Shown here: in pieces, positions 33,653 through 41,789 of the stretch | Position numbering within the stretch: position 1 is the stretch's first letter | How the letters are laid out: every line of letters starts with the position of its first letter | Assembly: GCA_002437585.1 (NCBI GenBank) | Contig: DJQM01000031.1 | Span: 16,582 to 77,837, forward strand | DNA: 61,256 nt | DNA from: Clostridiales bacterium UBA6386 | Lineage (GTDB): Bacteria; Bacillota; Clostridia; Oscillospirales; Oscillospiraceae | Direction of reading: 5' to 3' | Made by a program: the position numbers and the translations under genes | The notes under the pieces: model-generated | The model's database searches: none | Seen by the model: only the letters and a program-made list of their open reading frames with translations | Told to the model about the DNA's origin: nothing

Positions 33653-34894
33653 ATGATTCTCGCATTCAACCTCAGCGACATCGTTACCGTCCCCTTCGGC
33701 TGGCTGCTGGCGCAGCTGTACCACGCCACGGATAACTACGGTGTCGCCCTGATCATCTTCGCCCTGGCGGTGCAGGCCATTCTGACCCCCATCAACGCCA
33801 AGGCCAAGAAGGGCATGATGGGCATGTCCCGTCTGACCCCCAAGATTCAGGATATCCAGCGTCGCTACGCCAACGACCCCCAGAAGCAGCAGGAGCTGAC
33901 CCAGAAGCTCTACCGGGACGAAGGTGTCTCCATGACCGGCGGCTGCCTGTGGAGCTTCATCCCCATGCTGATCCTGATTCCTCTGTACTCCGTCATCCGT
34001 CAGCCCCTGACCTACATCCTGATGGAGACCCCGGAGCACGTTTCCGAGATCATCCGGGTCATGAAGGAGCTGGCTCCCGACATTTTCAGCAAGAACAGCT
34101 ATTATGACCAGGTGTCCGCCGCCCAGGCCATCCACCTGTACGCCGACCAGCTTCGCGACGCCATTCCCGACATCAGCCAGGCCACGCTTCAGGGCATGAA
34201 TTTCTACTTCCTGGGCATCAACCTGGGCGCCATTCCCCAGTTCAACATCTTCAGCGCCACCTGGGTCTGGGACTGGGCGCACATCGGTGCCTTCCTGATT
34301 CCCTGCCTGTCCGCCGGCTCTCAGGTGCTGCAGATGTGGATCAGCCAGAAGACCAACAATTCCGTCATCACCAATGACAAGGGCATCCAGGACGAGGAAA
34401 CCGCCAAGAACTCTCAGGCGGCTCAAACCAGCCAGACCATGATGTGGATGATGCCCCTGATGTCTCTGTGGATCGGCTTCACCCTGTCCGCGGGTCTGTC
34501 CCTGTACTGGTTCGTCGGCGGCGTGTTCCGCATGATCACCGACCCCATCATGACCAGCCACTACCGCAAGATCTACGACGCCGAGGATGCCGTCCGGCTC
34601 CAGAAGGCAATGGAGCAGGAGCGGATCGAAGCTGAGAAGGAGCGGGTCCGGGCCGAGCGCCGGGCTGCCAACCCTGACGGCATCACCGCCAACACCAGCA
34701 AAAAGAAGCTGCAGAAGCAGCAGCGGGATCAGGAGCAAGCGGCGAAGGCTGAGGCTGCCCGGGAGTATGCCGCCAAGAAGGGCATTGCGGCGGAGGAAGC
34801 GGAAACCTCCGACTGCATGTCCGGCATTCCCAGCCGTCCCTACTGCAAGGGTCGGAACTATGATCCCAATCGCTACAACGCAACGGAGGAATAA
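33653..34894 (+). CDS. yidC: Membrane protein insertase YidC
   Basis: A 413-residue YidC/Oxa1 protein of the Gram-positive type, without the large periplasmic domain. Membrane segments are visible near 12-45 (with an exposed loop beginning TPINAKAKKGM), 105-125, 195-230 and 275-305; the basic residue required in the hydrophilic groove is expected in this region. The last 100 residues form a long charged tail rich in Glu, Lys, Arg and Ala that could contact the ribosome. AAGGAGG precedes the ATG. Confidence 0.94.
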   Translation: MILAFNLSDIVTVPFGWLLAQLYHATDNYGVALIIFALAVQAILTPINAKAKKGMMGMSRLTPKIQDIQRRYANDPQKQQELTQKLYRDEGVSMTGGCLWSFIPMLILIPLYSVIRQPLTYILMETPEHVSEIIRVMKELAPDIFSKNSYYDQVSAAQAIHLYADQLRDAIPDISQATLQGMNFYFLGINLGAIPQFNIFSATWVWDWAHIGAFLIPCLSAGSQVLQMWISQKTNNSVITNDKGIQDEETAKNSQAAQTSQTMMWMMPLMSLWIGFTLSAGLSLYWFVGGVFRMITDPIMTSHYRKIYDAEDAVRLQKAMEQERIEAEKERVRAERRAANPDGITANTSKKKLQKQQRDQEQAAKAEAAREYAAKKGIAAEEAETSDCMSGIPSRPYCKGRNYDPNRYNATEE

Positions 34895-34897
34895 GCT

Positions 34898-35836
34898 ATG
34901 GAAAAGACCATCGTATCCACCGGGAAAACCATTGACCTGGCCATCGAGGCCGCTCTGAACCAGCTGGGTCTGGATCGGGACAGTGTTTCCGTCATGGTGC
35001 TCCAGCAGGCCAAATCCGGCTTCCTGGGCTTCGGCGTGCAGCCTGCCAAGGTTCAGATCACCTATGAGGTGCCCGATTCCGTGGAAGAGAAGGTACCCGA
35101 GAAGCCCAGAAGTGCCCTGGGCAGTGCTTCCCGCTCCAAGCCCAAGGCCACCGCTCTGCCCGACACGGCAAAGCCCCAGCCCCCCAAATCCGAGGCTCCC
35201 AAGGCCGAGGCGGCAAAGCCTGCCGCTCCTGCTGCTGAGGCACCCCGTCAGGACAAGCCCGCCGCGCCCAAGCCCCCCAAAGCTCCCCGTCCGGAGCGAA
35301 GGTACGACGCGCCCAAGGCTCCCCGGGAGTCCCGTCCCGAGCGGAAAGTCGAGCCGCCCAAGGAGTATGCGCCTGCGGAGCCCGGCTCCACCGAGGAGAA
35401 GATCGAGCAGTTCATCCAGGGTCTTCTGGAGCATATGGGCTCCAAGGCCGTGCCCCACTGCTGGAAGGTGGACGGCAATACCTATAAGGTCGATCTGACC
35501 GGCGAGGATCTGGGCTACCTGATCGGCCGCCGGGGTGACACTCTGGATGCCATCCAGCATCTGACCAACTACACCGTGAACCGGGACGTGGACGGTCACA
35601 TCCGGGTGAACGTGGATGCCGAGAGCTACCGGGAGAAGCGGGAGGACAGCCTCCGCCGCTATGCCCGGAAGAAGGCTCAGCAGGTGCTGAAGGCTCGCCG
35701 CCGTACCACCCTGGAGCCTATGAACGCCTATGAGCGGCATGTGATCCACGCCGCCCTCCAGGACATGGAGAACATCACCACCCATTCCACCGGTGTGGAA
35801 CCCAACCGCCGGGTCGTCATCGAGTACGTCAGATAA
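34898..35836 (+). CDS. jag: Jag (KhpB/EloR) RNA-binding protein
   Basis: A 312-residue protein. Residues 1-50 are the Jag_N domain (VSTGKTIDLAIEAALNQLG and GFLGFG), 60-165 a Pro/Ala/Lys linker, about 185-240 a KH domain with IGRRGDTLDAIQ, and 245-312 an R3H domain ending ALQDMENITTHSTG...GVEPNRRVVI. It follows yidC as usual; the family takes part in control of cell elongation and division. GGAGG is at the end of yidC. Confidence 0.94.
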   Translation: MEKTIVSTGKTIDLAIEAALNQLGLDRDSVSVMVLQQAKSGFLGFGVQPAKVQITYEVPDSVEEKVPEKPRSALGSASRSKPKATALPDTAKPQPPKSEAPKAEAAKPAAPAAEAPRQDKPAAPKPPKAPRPERRYDAPKAPRESRPERKVEPPKEYAPAEPGSTEEKIEQFIQGLLEHMGSKAVPHCWKVDGNTYKVDLTGEDLGYLIGRRGDTLDAIQHLTNYTVNRDVDGHIRVNVDAESYREKREDSLRRYARKKAQQVLKARRRTTLEPMNAYERHVIHAALQDMENITTHSTGVEPNRRVVIEYVR

Positions 35837-35843
35837 AATCGCG

Positions 35844-35879
35844 GGAAAGCCCAGCCGGATCACTCCGGTTGGGCTTTCC
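35844..35879 (+). terminator. Terminator of the rpmH-jag cluster
   Basis: Stem GGAAAGCCCAGCCGG / CCGGTTGGGCTTTCC followed by GTTCTT, seven bases after the jag stop. Confidence 0.85.
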
Positions 35880-35908
35880 GTTCTTCCGAGAACCATCGTA
35901 AGAATCCG

Positions 35909-35933
35909 TAGGGAGCGATGCCCTCATCGCCCC
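35909..35933. repeat. Copy of GTAGGGRGCGATGCCC repeat
   Basis: TAGGGAGCGATGCCCTCATC, then GCCCC. The related dyads are at 7542 and 47073. Confidence 0.6.
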
Positions 35934-36005
35934 ATTCAAATAATAACAATGCTTTCCATCGGGACTACGCGTTCTGAATCAGTTCTCGAACATACCGAAG
36001 CAAAC

Positions 36006-36038
36006 GCAGCCCCGCCGGGTATCCCCCGGCGGGGCTGC
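36006..36038 (-). terminator. Terminator downstream of DUF3786 gene
   Basis: Strong stem GCAGCCCCGCCGGG / CCCGGCGGGGCTGC ten bases past the stop; only a weak T tract on the minus strand. Confidence 0.65.
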
Positions 36039-36048
36039 TTCTCAATTT

Positions 36049-36660
36049 TCACATCCGGCTCTTAATGGCAGAAATCAGCAGATCCCCCGCCACCACCCGA
36101 TCCTCCGCGGCAAACCCTTCCGCGAAATTGTCGGAATAGAGTACCTGGGCGTTGGGCGGGAACTCGTCGTCTCCCTCCCAGACCAGAATCCGCATCCGGT
36201 AGGTGCCGATCAGGTCAAACTGGAAGCCCGCGTCGCCGTTTGGCAGGGGCAGGCCACCCAGCCGTTCCGCCGCCTTCCGGAAGGCTTCCACTCTGGTTCC
36301 GAAGCTGAAGGCCGCCCGGGTCAGCACCCGGCCGGTGTAGGGCTTGATGTACATCTCCCCCCAGGGCATTTCCCGGAAGGTCTTCCACTGTCCCTGCCAG
36401 GCCACGTCCCGGCTTTCCAGCAGATAGCGCAGCAGGAAGGTTTGGGCAGGCAGACCTGGCACCGTCCCGCCATCCAGCGGGCGAATGGCATACGCCGGGT
36501 GGCGGATGGCGTATTCCCGCCCCAGCATCCGGAGGAAAAATTCCTTCCCGTCCCAGCGGACATCCGACAGCCTTGCCAGCGCGTCCTGGGGGTTCAGTGT
36601 CCGGAATTTTTCCTCATAGAAGGCAAATGGCACTTCTTCCTTGTGATTTTCAATTTCCAT
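36049..36660 (-). CDS. DUF3786 protein linked to corrinoid activation
   Basis: A 203-residue soluble protein matching the DUF3786 pattern: FAFYEEKFRTLNPQDALARL at the start, then WDGKEFFLRMLGREYAIRHP, a central FLLRYLLESRD, and near the C-terminus VLYSDNFAEGFAAED. The family often sits beside corrinoid Fe-S protein or corrinoid activator genes in anaerobes; its function is not known to me. AGGAGAG precedes the ATG. It is two bases from the end of the RACo-like gene, so they form an operon, suggesting a role in corrinoid handling. Confidence 0.8.
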   Translation of the reverse strand: MEIENHKEEVPFAFYEEKFRTLNPQDALARLSDVRWDGKEFFLRMLGREYAIRHPAYAIRPLDGGTVPGLPAQTFLLRYLLESRDVAWQGQWKTFREMPWGEMYIKPYTGRVLTRAAFSFGTRVEAFRKAAERLGGLPLPNGDAGFQFDLIGTYRMRILVWEGDDEFPPNAQVLYSDNFAEGFAAEDRVVAGDLLISAIKSRM

Positions 36661-36662
36661 GG

Positions 36663-38591
36663 TTATCTCTCCTGAATGCTGTGGGGGAACAGACTCCGGT
36701 TGGTGTGGGGCAGGAAGCAGGCAGCCACAAAGGCGTCCATGTAGCCGGGATTGGTGCTCAGCTCCAGATAGGTCATGTTGGAGGCCACCTCGGCGCACTT
36801 GGCCTCAGCCTCGTTGCTCATGACCATGGCGTAGGAGCCGGTCAGGGAGGAGTTGCCGATGTAGTGGAACCGCTTGAGGTCCACATCCGGGAACATGCCG
36901 ATATTTACCGCGTTTTTCATGTTGATGCCGCTGCCGATGCCTCCGGCAACGTAAACCCGATCGATCATGTCCACAGTCATATCCACGGACTTGAGCAGCG
37001 TATCGATGGCGGAGAAGATGGCACCCTTGGCACGGATAAAGTTGTCGATGTCCACCTCATTCAGGGACACCTCCCGCTCGGTCTCGGATTCCTCCGGGAA
37101 TGCCACCACATACCGACCCATGCCGTGGGCGTCCCGTTTTACCCGCTTGCCCTCCCGGACAAACAGCCCCTTGGCGTTGATGATGCCGCAGCGATACAGC
37201 TCGGAGATCAGGTCGATGATGCCGGAGCCGCAGATGCCCACGCACTTCTGACCCTCATCGCCGATGATGGAGGGGGTAGGCTCCATGGTGTCCACATCGA
37301 TGGTCACGGCCTCCATGGCGCCGTCGGTTGCCCGCATACCGCAGGAAATATCGCCGCCCTCAAAGGCAGGGCCGGCGGAGCAGGCGCAGCTCATCAGGAA
37401 ATCCCGGTTGCCGAAGACGATTTCGCCGTTGGTGCCCAGGTCGATGAACAGGCTCATTTCGTCCTTGTCCCAGATGCCGGAGGCCAGGGTGCCGGCGGTG
37501 ATATCGCCGCCCACATAGGAGCCGATGTTCGGCGCGATGAGCACGGGAGCCAGGGGATTGGCCGGCAGCTTCACGTCCCCGGCCAGCAGCCCGTCCCAGT
37601 GGAAGAAGCTGGGCACATAAGGCTCCATCCGGACGCTCTGGGCATCCACGCCCACAAACAGATGGTTCATGGTGGTGTTCGCACCCACGCACAGCCGCAG
37701 AATGTCCCGGGCGTTGATGCTGGCAGTCTTGCAGAGGTTGGCCAGAATGGGCACCAGGGTCTCCTTCAGGATGGCATCCTGGAGCTTCTTCTTGCCGCCG
37801 GGCTTGCCCTGCTCGATAATTCGGTTAATAACGTCCGCGCCGTAGCGGATCTGGCCGTTGCCGGAGGAACCCTTGGCCAGCAGCTTGCCGCTGACCAGAT
37901 CCATCAGCACCATGGTCACGGTGGTGGTGCCGATATCGATGGCGCAGCCCACCAGGGCGGTATTGTCCGGGGCGCAGATTTCCATGCACTCGAAGGTATC
38001 GCCCTCCTTCTTTCCCTTGACGCAGACGGTAAAATTGTTCTCCCGGAGGGTGTAAGCCAGCTTCACCATTACGGGGAACGGAATGCGCACATGCTCCACG
38101 CCCATGGCCTCCTCAATGGCCCAGGTCAGCCGTTCGTTGTCGGGCATGGTGTCCTCCAGGCTGGGCTCTGCCATGGTCAGCACCTGGGCGCAGTAGGAAT
38201 TTTTGAAATGGATGCCGCTGTGCTTCAGATTCTCCTGGCATTCATCGAAAATCGCCACCTCCTTAGGGCTGCTCAGGTCGGCGGTTTTCATCCGGGACTG
38301 GTAGGCACTGGCAATATCCGGCACAAAGATGGTGCAGTCGGCGATCACCCGGGAGGCGCAGGCCAGCCGCCAGCCCTCCTTGTACTCCTCGTCGGTGATA
38401 TGCCGGGTGGGCAGGGATTCCAGCTCCCCTCCCGTCAGCTTGATGCGGCACTTGCCGCAGGAGCCATTGCCGGAGCAGGGCGCGTCAATGGCCACATTGG
38501 AGCGGCGGGCCAGCTCCAGAAGGTTATCGCCGACGTTGCAATCGACGGTAACGGGCTTGCCGCCTTCGATTTGGAATACGACCTTTGGCAT
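36663..38591 (-). CDS. Reductive activator of corrinoid protein (RACo-like)
   Basis: A 642-residue protein. Residues 1-95 are a plant-type [2Fe-2S] ferredoxin domain with ligands Cys39, Cys45, Cys48 and Cys78. A linker and middle domain follow, then an ASKHA-fold ATPase (DUF4445 type) with IDIGTTTVTMVL, FIDLGTNGEIVFGN and the C-terminal VYVAGGIGSG. Such enzymes reduce inactive Co(II) corrinoid to Co(I) at the expense of ATP. Placed directly after acsB, the expected target is the AcsCD corrinoid protein. AAAGGGG lies upstream of the ATG and it has its own promoter. Confidence 0.9.
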   Translation of the reverse strand: MPKVVFQIEGGKPVTVDCNVGDNLLELARRSNVAIDAPCSGNGSCGKCRIKLTGGELESLPTRHITDEEYKEGWRLACASRVIADCTIFVPDIASAYQSRMKTADLSSPKEVAIFDECQENLKHSGIHFKNSYCAQVLTMAEPSLEDTMPDNERLTWAIEEAMGVEHVRIPFPVMVKLAYTLRENNFTVCVKGKKEGDTFECMEICAPDNTALVGCAIDIGTTTVTMVLMDLVSGKLLAKGSSGNGQIRYGADVINRIIEQGKPGGKKKLQDAILKETLVPILANLCKTASINARDILRLCVGANTTMNHLFVGVDAQSVRMEPYVPSFFHWDGLLAGDVKLPANPLAPVLIAPNIGSYVGGDITAGTLASGIWDKDEMSLFIDLGTNGEIVFGNRDFLMSCACSAGPAFEGGDISCGMRATDGAMEAVTIDVDTMEPTPSIIGDEGQKCVGICGSGIIDLISELYRCGIINAKGLFVREGKRVKRDAHGMGRYVVAFPEESETEREVSLNEVDIDNFIRAKGAIFSAIDTLLKSVDMTVDMIDRVYVAGGIGSGINMKNAVNIGMFPDVDLKRFHYIGNSSLTGSYAMVMSNEAEAKCAEVASNMTYLELSTNPGYMDAFVAACFLPHTNRSLFPHSIQER

Positions 38592-38697
38592 ATGGATAAC
38601 CCCTTTCTTTTTTGGGCAGCGTCCCGCCATCCGGCAAAAAAACCGCCGAAATCCCCAGGCATTTTCATAGACGCCGCCTGAAACTGCATTTTCTTTT

Positions 38698-38726
38698 AGT
38701 ATAGCACAGACCCGCACAATTGTCCA
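38698..38726 (-). promoter_or_regulatory. Promoter of RACo-DUF3786 pair
   Basis: TGGACA, a 17-base spacer and TATACT on the minus strand, about 105 bases before the ATG. The rest of 38592-39004 is repeat. Confidence 0.7.
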
Positions 38727-38857
38727 GCGGAATCAGTATCTTTTTACCTATATTAAATTGGACATGTCTCCTGCCCCAGGCCTTCTCCTGAGAGGGGAAG
38801 GTGCCGGTCGGGCGGATGAGGTCGCTTCGTTCTTCCGCGTGCCTACGAACAATGCAT

Positions 38858-38958
38858 GTCATTGCGAACCAGTGGTGCTCCGCGCAGCGAATTGAAATCG
38901 CAATGATTGCCGGTGGCAATCATACCATAATACATCGCAGACTGGTGCGGCAATCCGT
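38858..38958. repeat. Interspersed palindromic repeat, long form
   Basis: Between acsB and the RACo gene; preceded at 38780-38823 by the GAAGGTGCCGGTCGGGCGGA tail type also found at 11800. Confidence 0.85.
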
Positions 38959-39004
38959 TCCCCCACAGCTCCCCTTGTGCAACACGGGGAGCTGTAAAAA
39001 AATT

Positions 39005-39033
39005 GCGCCCGGAAGGCTTTGCCTTCCGGGCGC
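39005..39033 (-). terminator. Terminator of the acs operon
   Basis: Perfect stem GCGCCCGGAAGGC / GCCTTCCGGGCGC followed on the minus strand by AATTTTTTT, 15 bases past acsB. Confidence 0.92.
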
Positions 39034-39048
39034 ACGCAGAAACTCAAA

Positions 39049-41175
39049 TCACATCAGAGGCTCCATGCCCAGCACCGGGTGATTCTTCTCGGTCAGCCAG
39101 TTCAGCAGCTCCTCGCAGTCGGTGGTGATGGTCTCATCGGCCACCATGTCGGTGAAGTTGTCAATGCCGTAAAGCTCCTTGGCGGTCTTGTTCAGCTTCT
39201 CAGCCACGTCGTCCTTCAGCTCCTTGGGCATCCAGACAATCCGCTCAATGCCGCCCTCGGCATAGCAGAACTTCTTGGAGGAGATGAAGTGGCGGCCATG
39301 ACCCATGTAGCCGGGGGTCTGAACACCGCCGCCGGTGCAGGAGGCCAGCTCGCCGAAGGTCATGCCGGCAGGGGTCATGCCGTTGTATTCCCGGTTGACG
39401 ATAATCACACCGTTGGAAACAGGCTCAATGCCGCAGATGCACTCGAAGCAGCCGCAGGAGGTCATGGGATCCTCCAGCAGGGAGTACAGGGTCACGCTCT
39501 GCACCGCGCCGTGGGTGGCAGCGGCAACCGCCTTGTTGACAGACTCGTACCGACCGGTGCGTGCGTCCAGGCACCCCTCCTTGAAGATGGGCTGGCAGGG
39601 GCCGTTGGGGTTCAGCTCGTTGGTCGCCTTGGCATCCAGCCAGGACACGGCACCGCACAGACCCAGACGCTCAGGCGTAATCACACAGCAGTGGGCGGGG
39701 GCGAAGGACTGGCACAGGATGCAGGTGTAGTAGCGATCCACAGACTCGTCGGTCATGGAAGCCAGACGGTCGTCACGGGCATCATAGCGGGGCATAGCCA
39801 CCTGATCCCGGAACTTCGCCGCCTTCTCGGAATCGGTGATCAGAGTGACCTGGCACTTGTCCACAACCGCCTCAAACTCGTCCATGATCATGAAGTACAG
39901 CACCTCGGCGAAGTGCTTCAGCCGCAGTCCCGCCTCAAAAGCGGCGTTACTAACACGCACCCGCACCTGGTTCCGCTGGCCGGTGTGCATGACACCCTCC
40001 ATGTAGTTGTACCAGGCGTGGAACTTCCGCTCGATGACGGACTCGAAGTCTGGCTGCATCTTCTTGCCGGCAACCTCAACATAGGTCACCAGAGCCATTT
40101 CCTTGGCCTCGTCCAGATCGGGGCCGATGATGCTGATCTTGTGATCCTCCACCTCGGAAGCGTCCTTCATCAGAACCAGCTCGGCGGTGGGGTTCTTGTT
40201 GGACCACATTTCATTGTGCATATCGGCTCTGCGGATGATCTCGCCCTCGAAGGCGGCGGCGAAGGCCACGGGGATGGGCAGCTCCTTCACCTTGATCTTG
40301 ATGTTCCGCAGCTCCAGAGACTTCTTCACGGTCTCGTTGTGATCGGTCACGGACTCCAGCGCGCCGGGCACCTGGTTCTCGCCCAGATCGATGTCCACCA
40401 CCACGGGGAAGCCCAGGGCGATGGCGCCGGCGCCGGCGGAAACCACCACGGAATCGATGGCGCCGAAGGTGTTGACAAAAGCGGGTACACGCTCCTTGGT
40501 GTACTTCAGCAGCTCCGCCAGATTACCGGGCTGGACGTTGCCGAAGATCAGAGCCGCGCGGATGGCCACGGTAACAACGTGGATCACGGCGGTCACGTCA
40601 TGACCCAGAGGAATGACACGAAGCTCCAGACCCATCTTCACGCCGCCGGCAGCGCACTGCTCGATGCAGTCGCCCACCAGGAAGGTCAGAAGTCCCTTGG
40701 ACTGGTAGTCCTTGACCACCTTAACAACGTCGGCGGCATTGTCCGCCTTGCCCAGCACCACGGCCACGCCTGGGATATCGCCAGTGACCAGAGGCACGCC
40801 CAGGGATCGGATGATGGGGTCGGATACGAAGCCGATGCCAGTCTCATTCTCGTAGGGATTGCCGCCGTCCACATATTTCAGACCCTCCATGATCTCCGCG
40901 CCCACGGCGGTGGCAAGGCCGGCGTTCAGAGCCTGGCTCAGATCCTCCTGACCGGTGATCAGGCTCTTCATCACGTCCACGCAGGCAGGCAGGTCGCCCA
41001 GGGTCTTGACCTTCACGCCGGTGGCCGCGTAGATCGTGGGGAAGAAGTAGGCAGTATCGGGGAACGCGATTTCCTTCTGCGCGCCGTACTTGGCGATGGC
41101 GTCCTTGACGGCTCCCTCGGTCAGTCCGGCGACGGCATTGGAGCCGCCGTAAATCAGATCGGTTAACACACTCAT
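39049..41175 (-). CDS. acsB: Acetyl-CoA synthase (CODH/ACS beta/alpha subunit AcsB)
   Basis: A 708-residue enzyme that joins methyl (from the corrinoid protein), CO and CoA. Full length for bacterial AcsB (about 730), including the N-terminal domain that in Moorella docks CO dehydrogenase and channels CO. A-cluster ligands are visible: the [4Fe-4S] cysteines in YTCILCQSFAPAHCC and LGLCG, and the Cys-Gly-Cys that binds the distal nickel in MTSCGCFEC. GGGAGGAATTC precedes the ATG. It is the last gene of its transcript, 63 bases after the PH-like gene. The partner CO dehydrogenase (acsA) is not in this window. Confidence 0.96.
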   Translation of the reverse strand: MSVLTDLIYGGSNAVAGLTEGAVKDAIAKYGAQKEIAFPDTAYFFPTIYAATGVKVKTLGDLPACVDVMKSLITGQEDLSQALNAGLATAVGAEIMEGLKYVDGGNPYENETGIGFVSDPIIRSLGVPLVTGDIPGVAVVLGKADNAADVVKVVKDYQSKGLLTFLVGDCIEQCAAGGVKMGLELRVIPLGHDVTAVIHVVTVAIRAALIFGNVQPGNLAELLKYTKERVPAFVNTFGAIDSVVVSAGAGAIALGFPVVVDIDLGENQVPGALESVTDHNETVKKSLELRNIKIKVKELPIPVAFAAAFEGEIIRRADMHNEMWSNKNPTAELVLMKDASEVEDHKISIIGPDLDEAKEMALVTYVEVAGKKMQPDFESVIERKFHAWYNYMEGVMHTGQRNQVRVRVSNAAFEAGLRLKHFAEVLYFMIMDEFEAVVDKCQVTLITDSEKAAKFRDQVAMPRYDARDDRLASMTDESVDRYYTCILCQSFAPAHCCVITPERLGLCGAVSWLDAKATNELNPNGPCQPIFKEGCLDARTGRYESVNKAVAAATHGAVQSVTLYSLLEDPMTSCGCFECICGIEPVSNGVIIVNREYNGMTPAGMTFGELASCTGGGVQTPGYMGHGRHFISSKKFCYAEGGIERIVWMPKELKDDVAEKLNKTAKELYGIDNFTDMVADETITTDCEELLNWLTEKNHPVLGMEPLM

Positions 41176-41238
41176 TTGAATTCCTCCCAAATTTTTCCGC
41201 AAAATTTATATAGAGCCGAATGGGCTGAATATACCTGT

Positions 41239-41670
41239 TTAAGCTTTCTTCTTTTTCTCCCGCTGTTTTTTCAGTAAATCCTGAAGCTCCCTGGCGAAGG
41301 TCTCGAATTCCGGCCTTCCCGCCTTCAGGGTATACTCCTTGTCCGCTTTGAGCGTCAGTTTCACCATTCTCGCCGGAGCGCTTGTCCGATTTGCGTCGGC
41401 GGTAGTACCCTGAGCGGACTTGATTTTTTCCAGGGACACCGCCTGAAAGCCGCCCTTTTTTTCCAGGAGCAGCCGCTTGTTGGTCAGAACCCACCGGCCG
41501 CCCCGCTGGGGGCAGATGGCCTGCACCGTTTCCCGGGGCTGAAGCACCGTGTCCAGGGTGCGGTGAAAATCCCGGAGCCGCCGGGTGCCCCGCTTTTGCA
41601 GATAGATATGGATGACGAGAGCCAGTGCCGGCACCGCCATTGCCAGGATTCCCAGCTCAGTGGGGGTCAT
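41239..41670 (-). CDS. Membrane-anchored PH-like protein in acs operon
   Basis: A 143-residue protein I cannot assign to a known acetogenesis function. Residues 4-25 form one membrane helix (LGILAMAVPALALVIHIYL). Residues 30-110 are a beta-rich region like bacterial PH-type domains (RWVLTNKRLLLEKKGGFQAV, then SLEKIKSAQG), and the last 30 residues are a basic helix ending KKQREKKKKA. GGAAAGGAAACC precedes the ATG. It sits between the acsC-acsE gene and acsB, a place where Fe-S accessory genes are more usual, so it may tether or scaffold the complex at the membrane; this is inference. Confidence 0.7.
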   Translation of the reverse strand: MTPTELGILAMAVPALALVIHIYLQKRGTRRLRDFHRTLDTVLQPRETVQAICPQRGGRWVLTNKRLLLEKKGGFQAVSLEKIKSAQGTTADANRTSAPARMVKLTLKADKEYTLKAGRPEFETFARELQDLLKKQREKKKKA

Positions 41671-41701
41671 GGTTTCCTTTCCTTTCGGTAAAAAGCAAAG
41701 T

Positions 41702-41728
41702 GGCTGGGAGGGAGGTTCCCTCCCAGCC
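41702..41728 (-). terminator. Internal terminator-like hairpin in the acs operon
   Basis: GGCTGGGAGGGA / TCCCTCCCAGCC stem in the 119-base gap after the acsC-acsE gene, followed on the minus strand by ACTTTGCTTTTT. The T tract is interrupted, so partial termination is expected, lowering expression of the PH-like gene and acsB. Confidence 0.6.
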
Positions 41729-41789
41729 GTGAATGCTTGGGATGTGTGGGTTTATGCCCACAGCCGCGCGATCTTCGTCCCCTTCCGAA

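Noticed and set aside
33356..35896. Long minus-strand open frame over yidC and jag
   Set aside because: Shadow of well-recognised genes.
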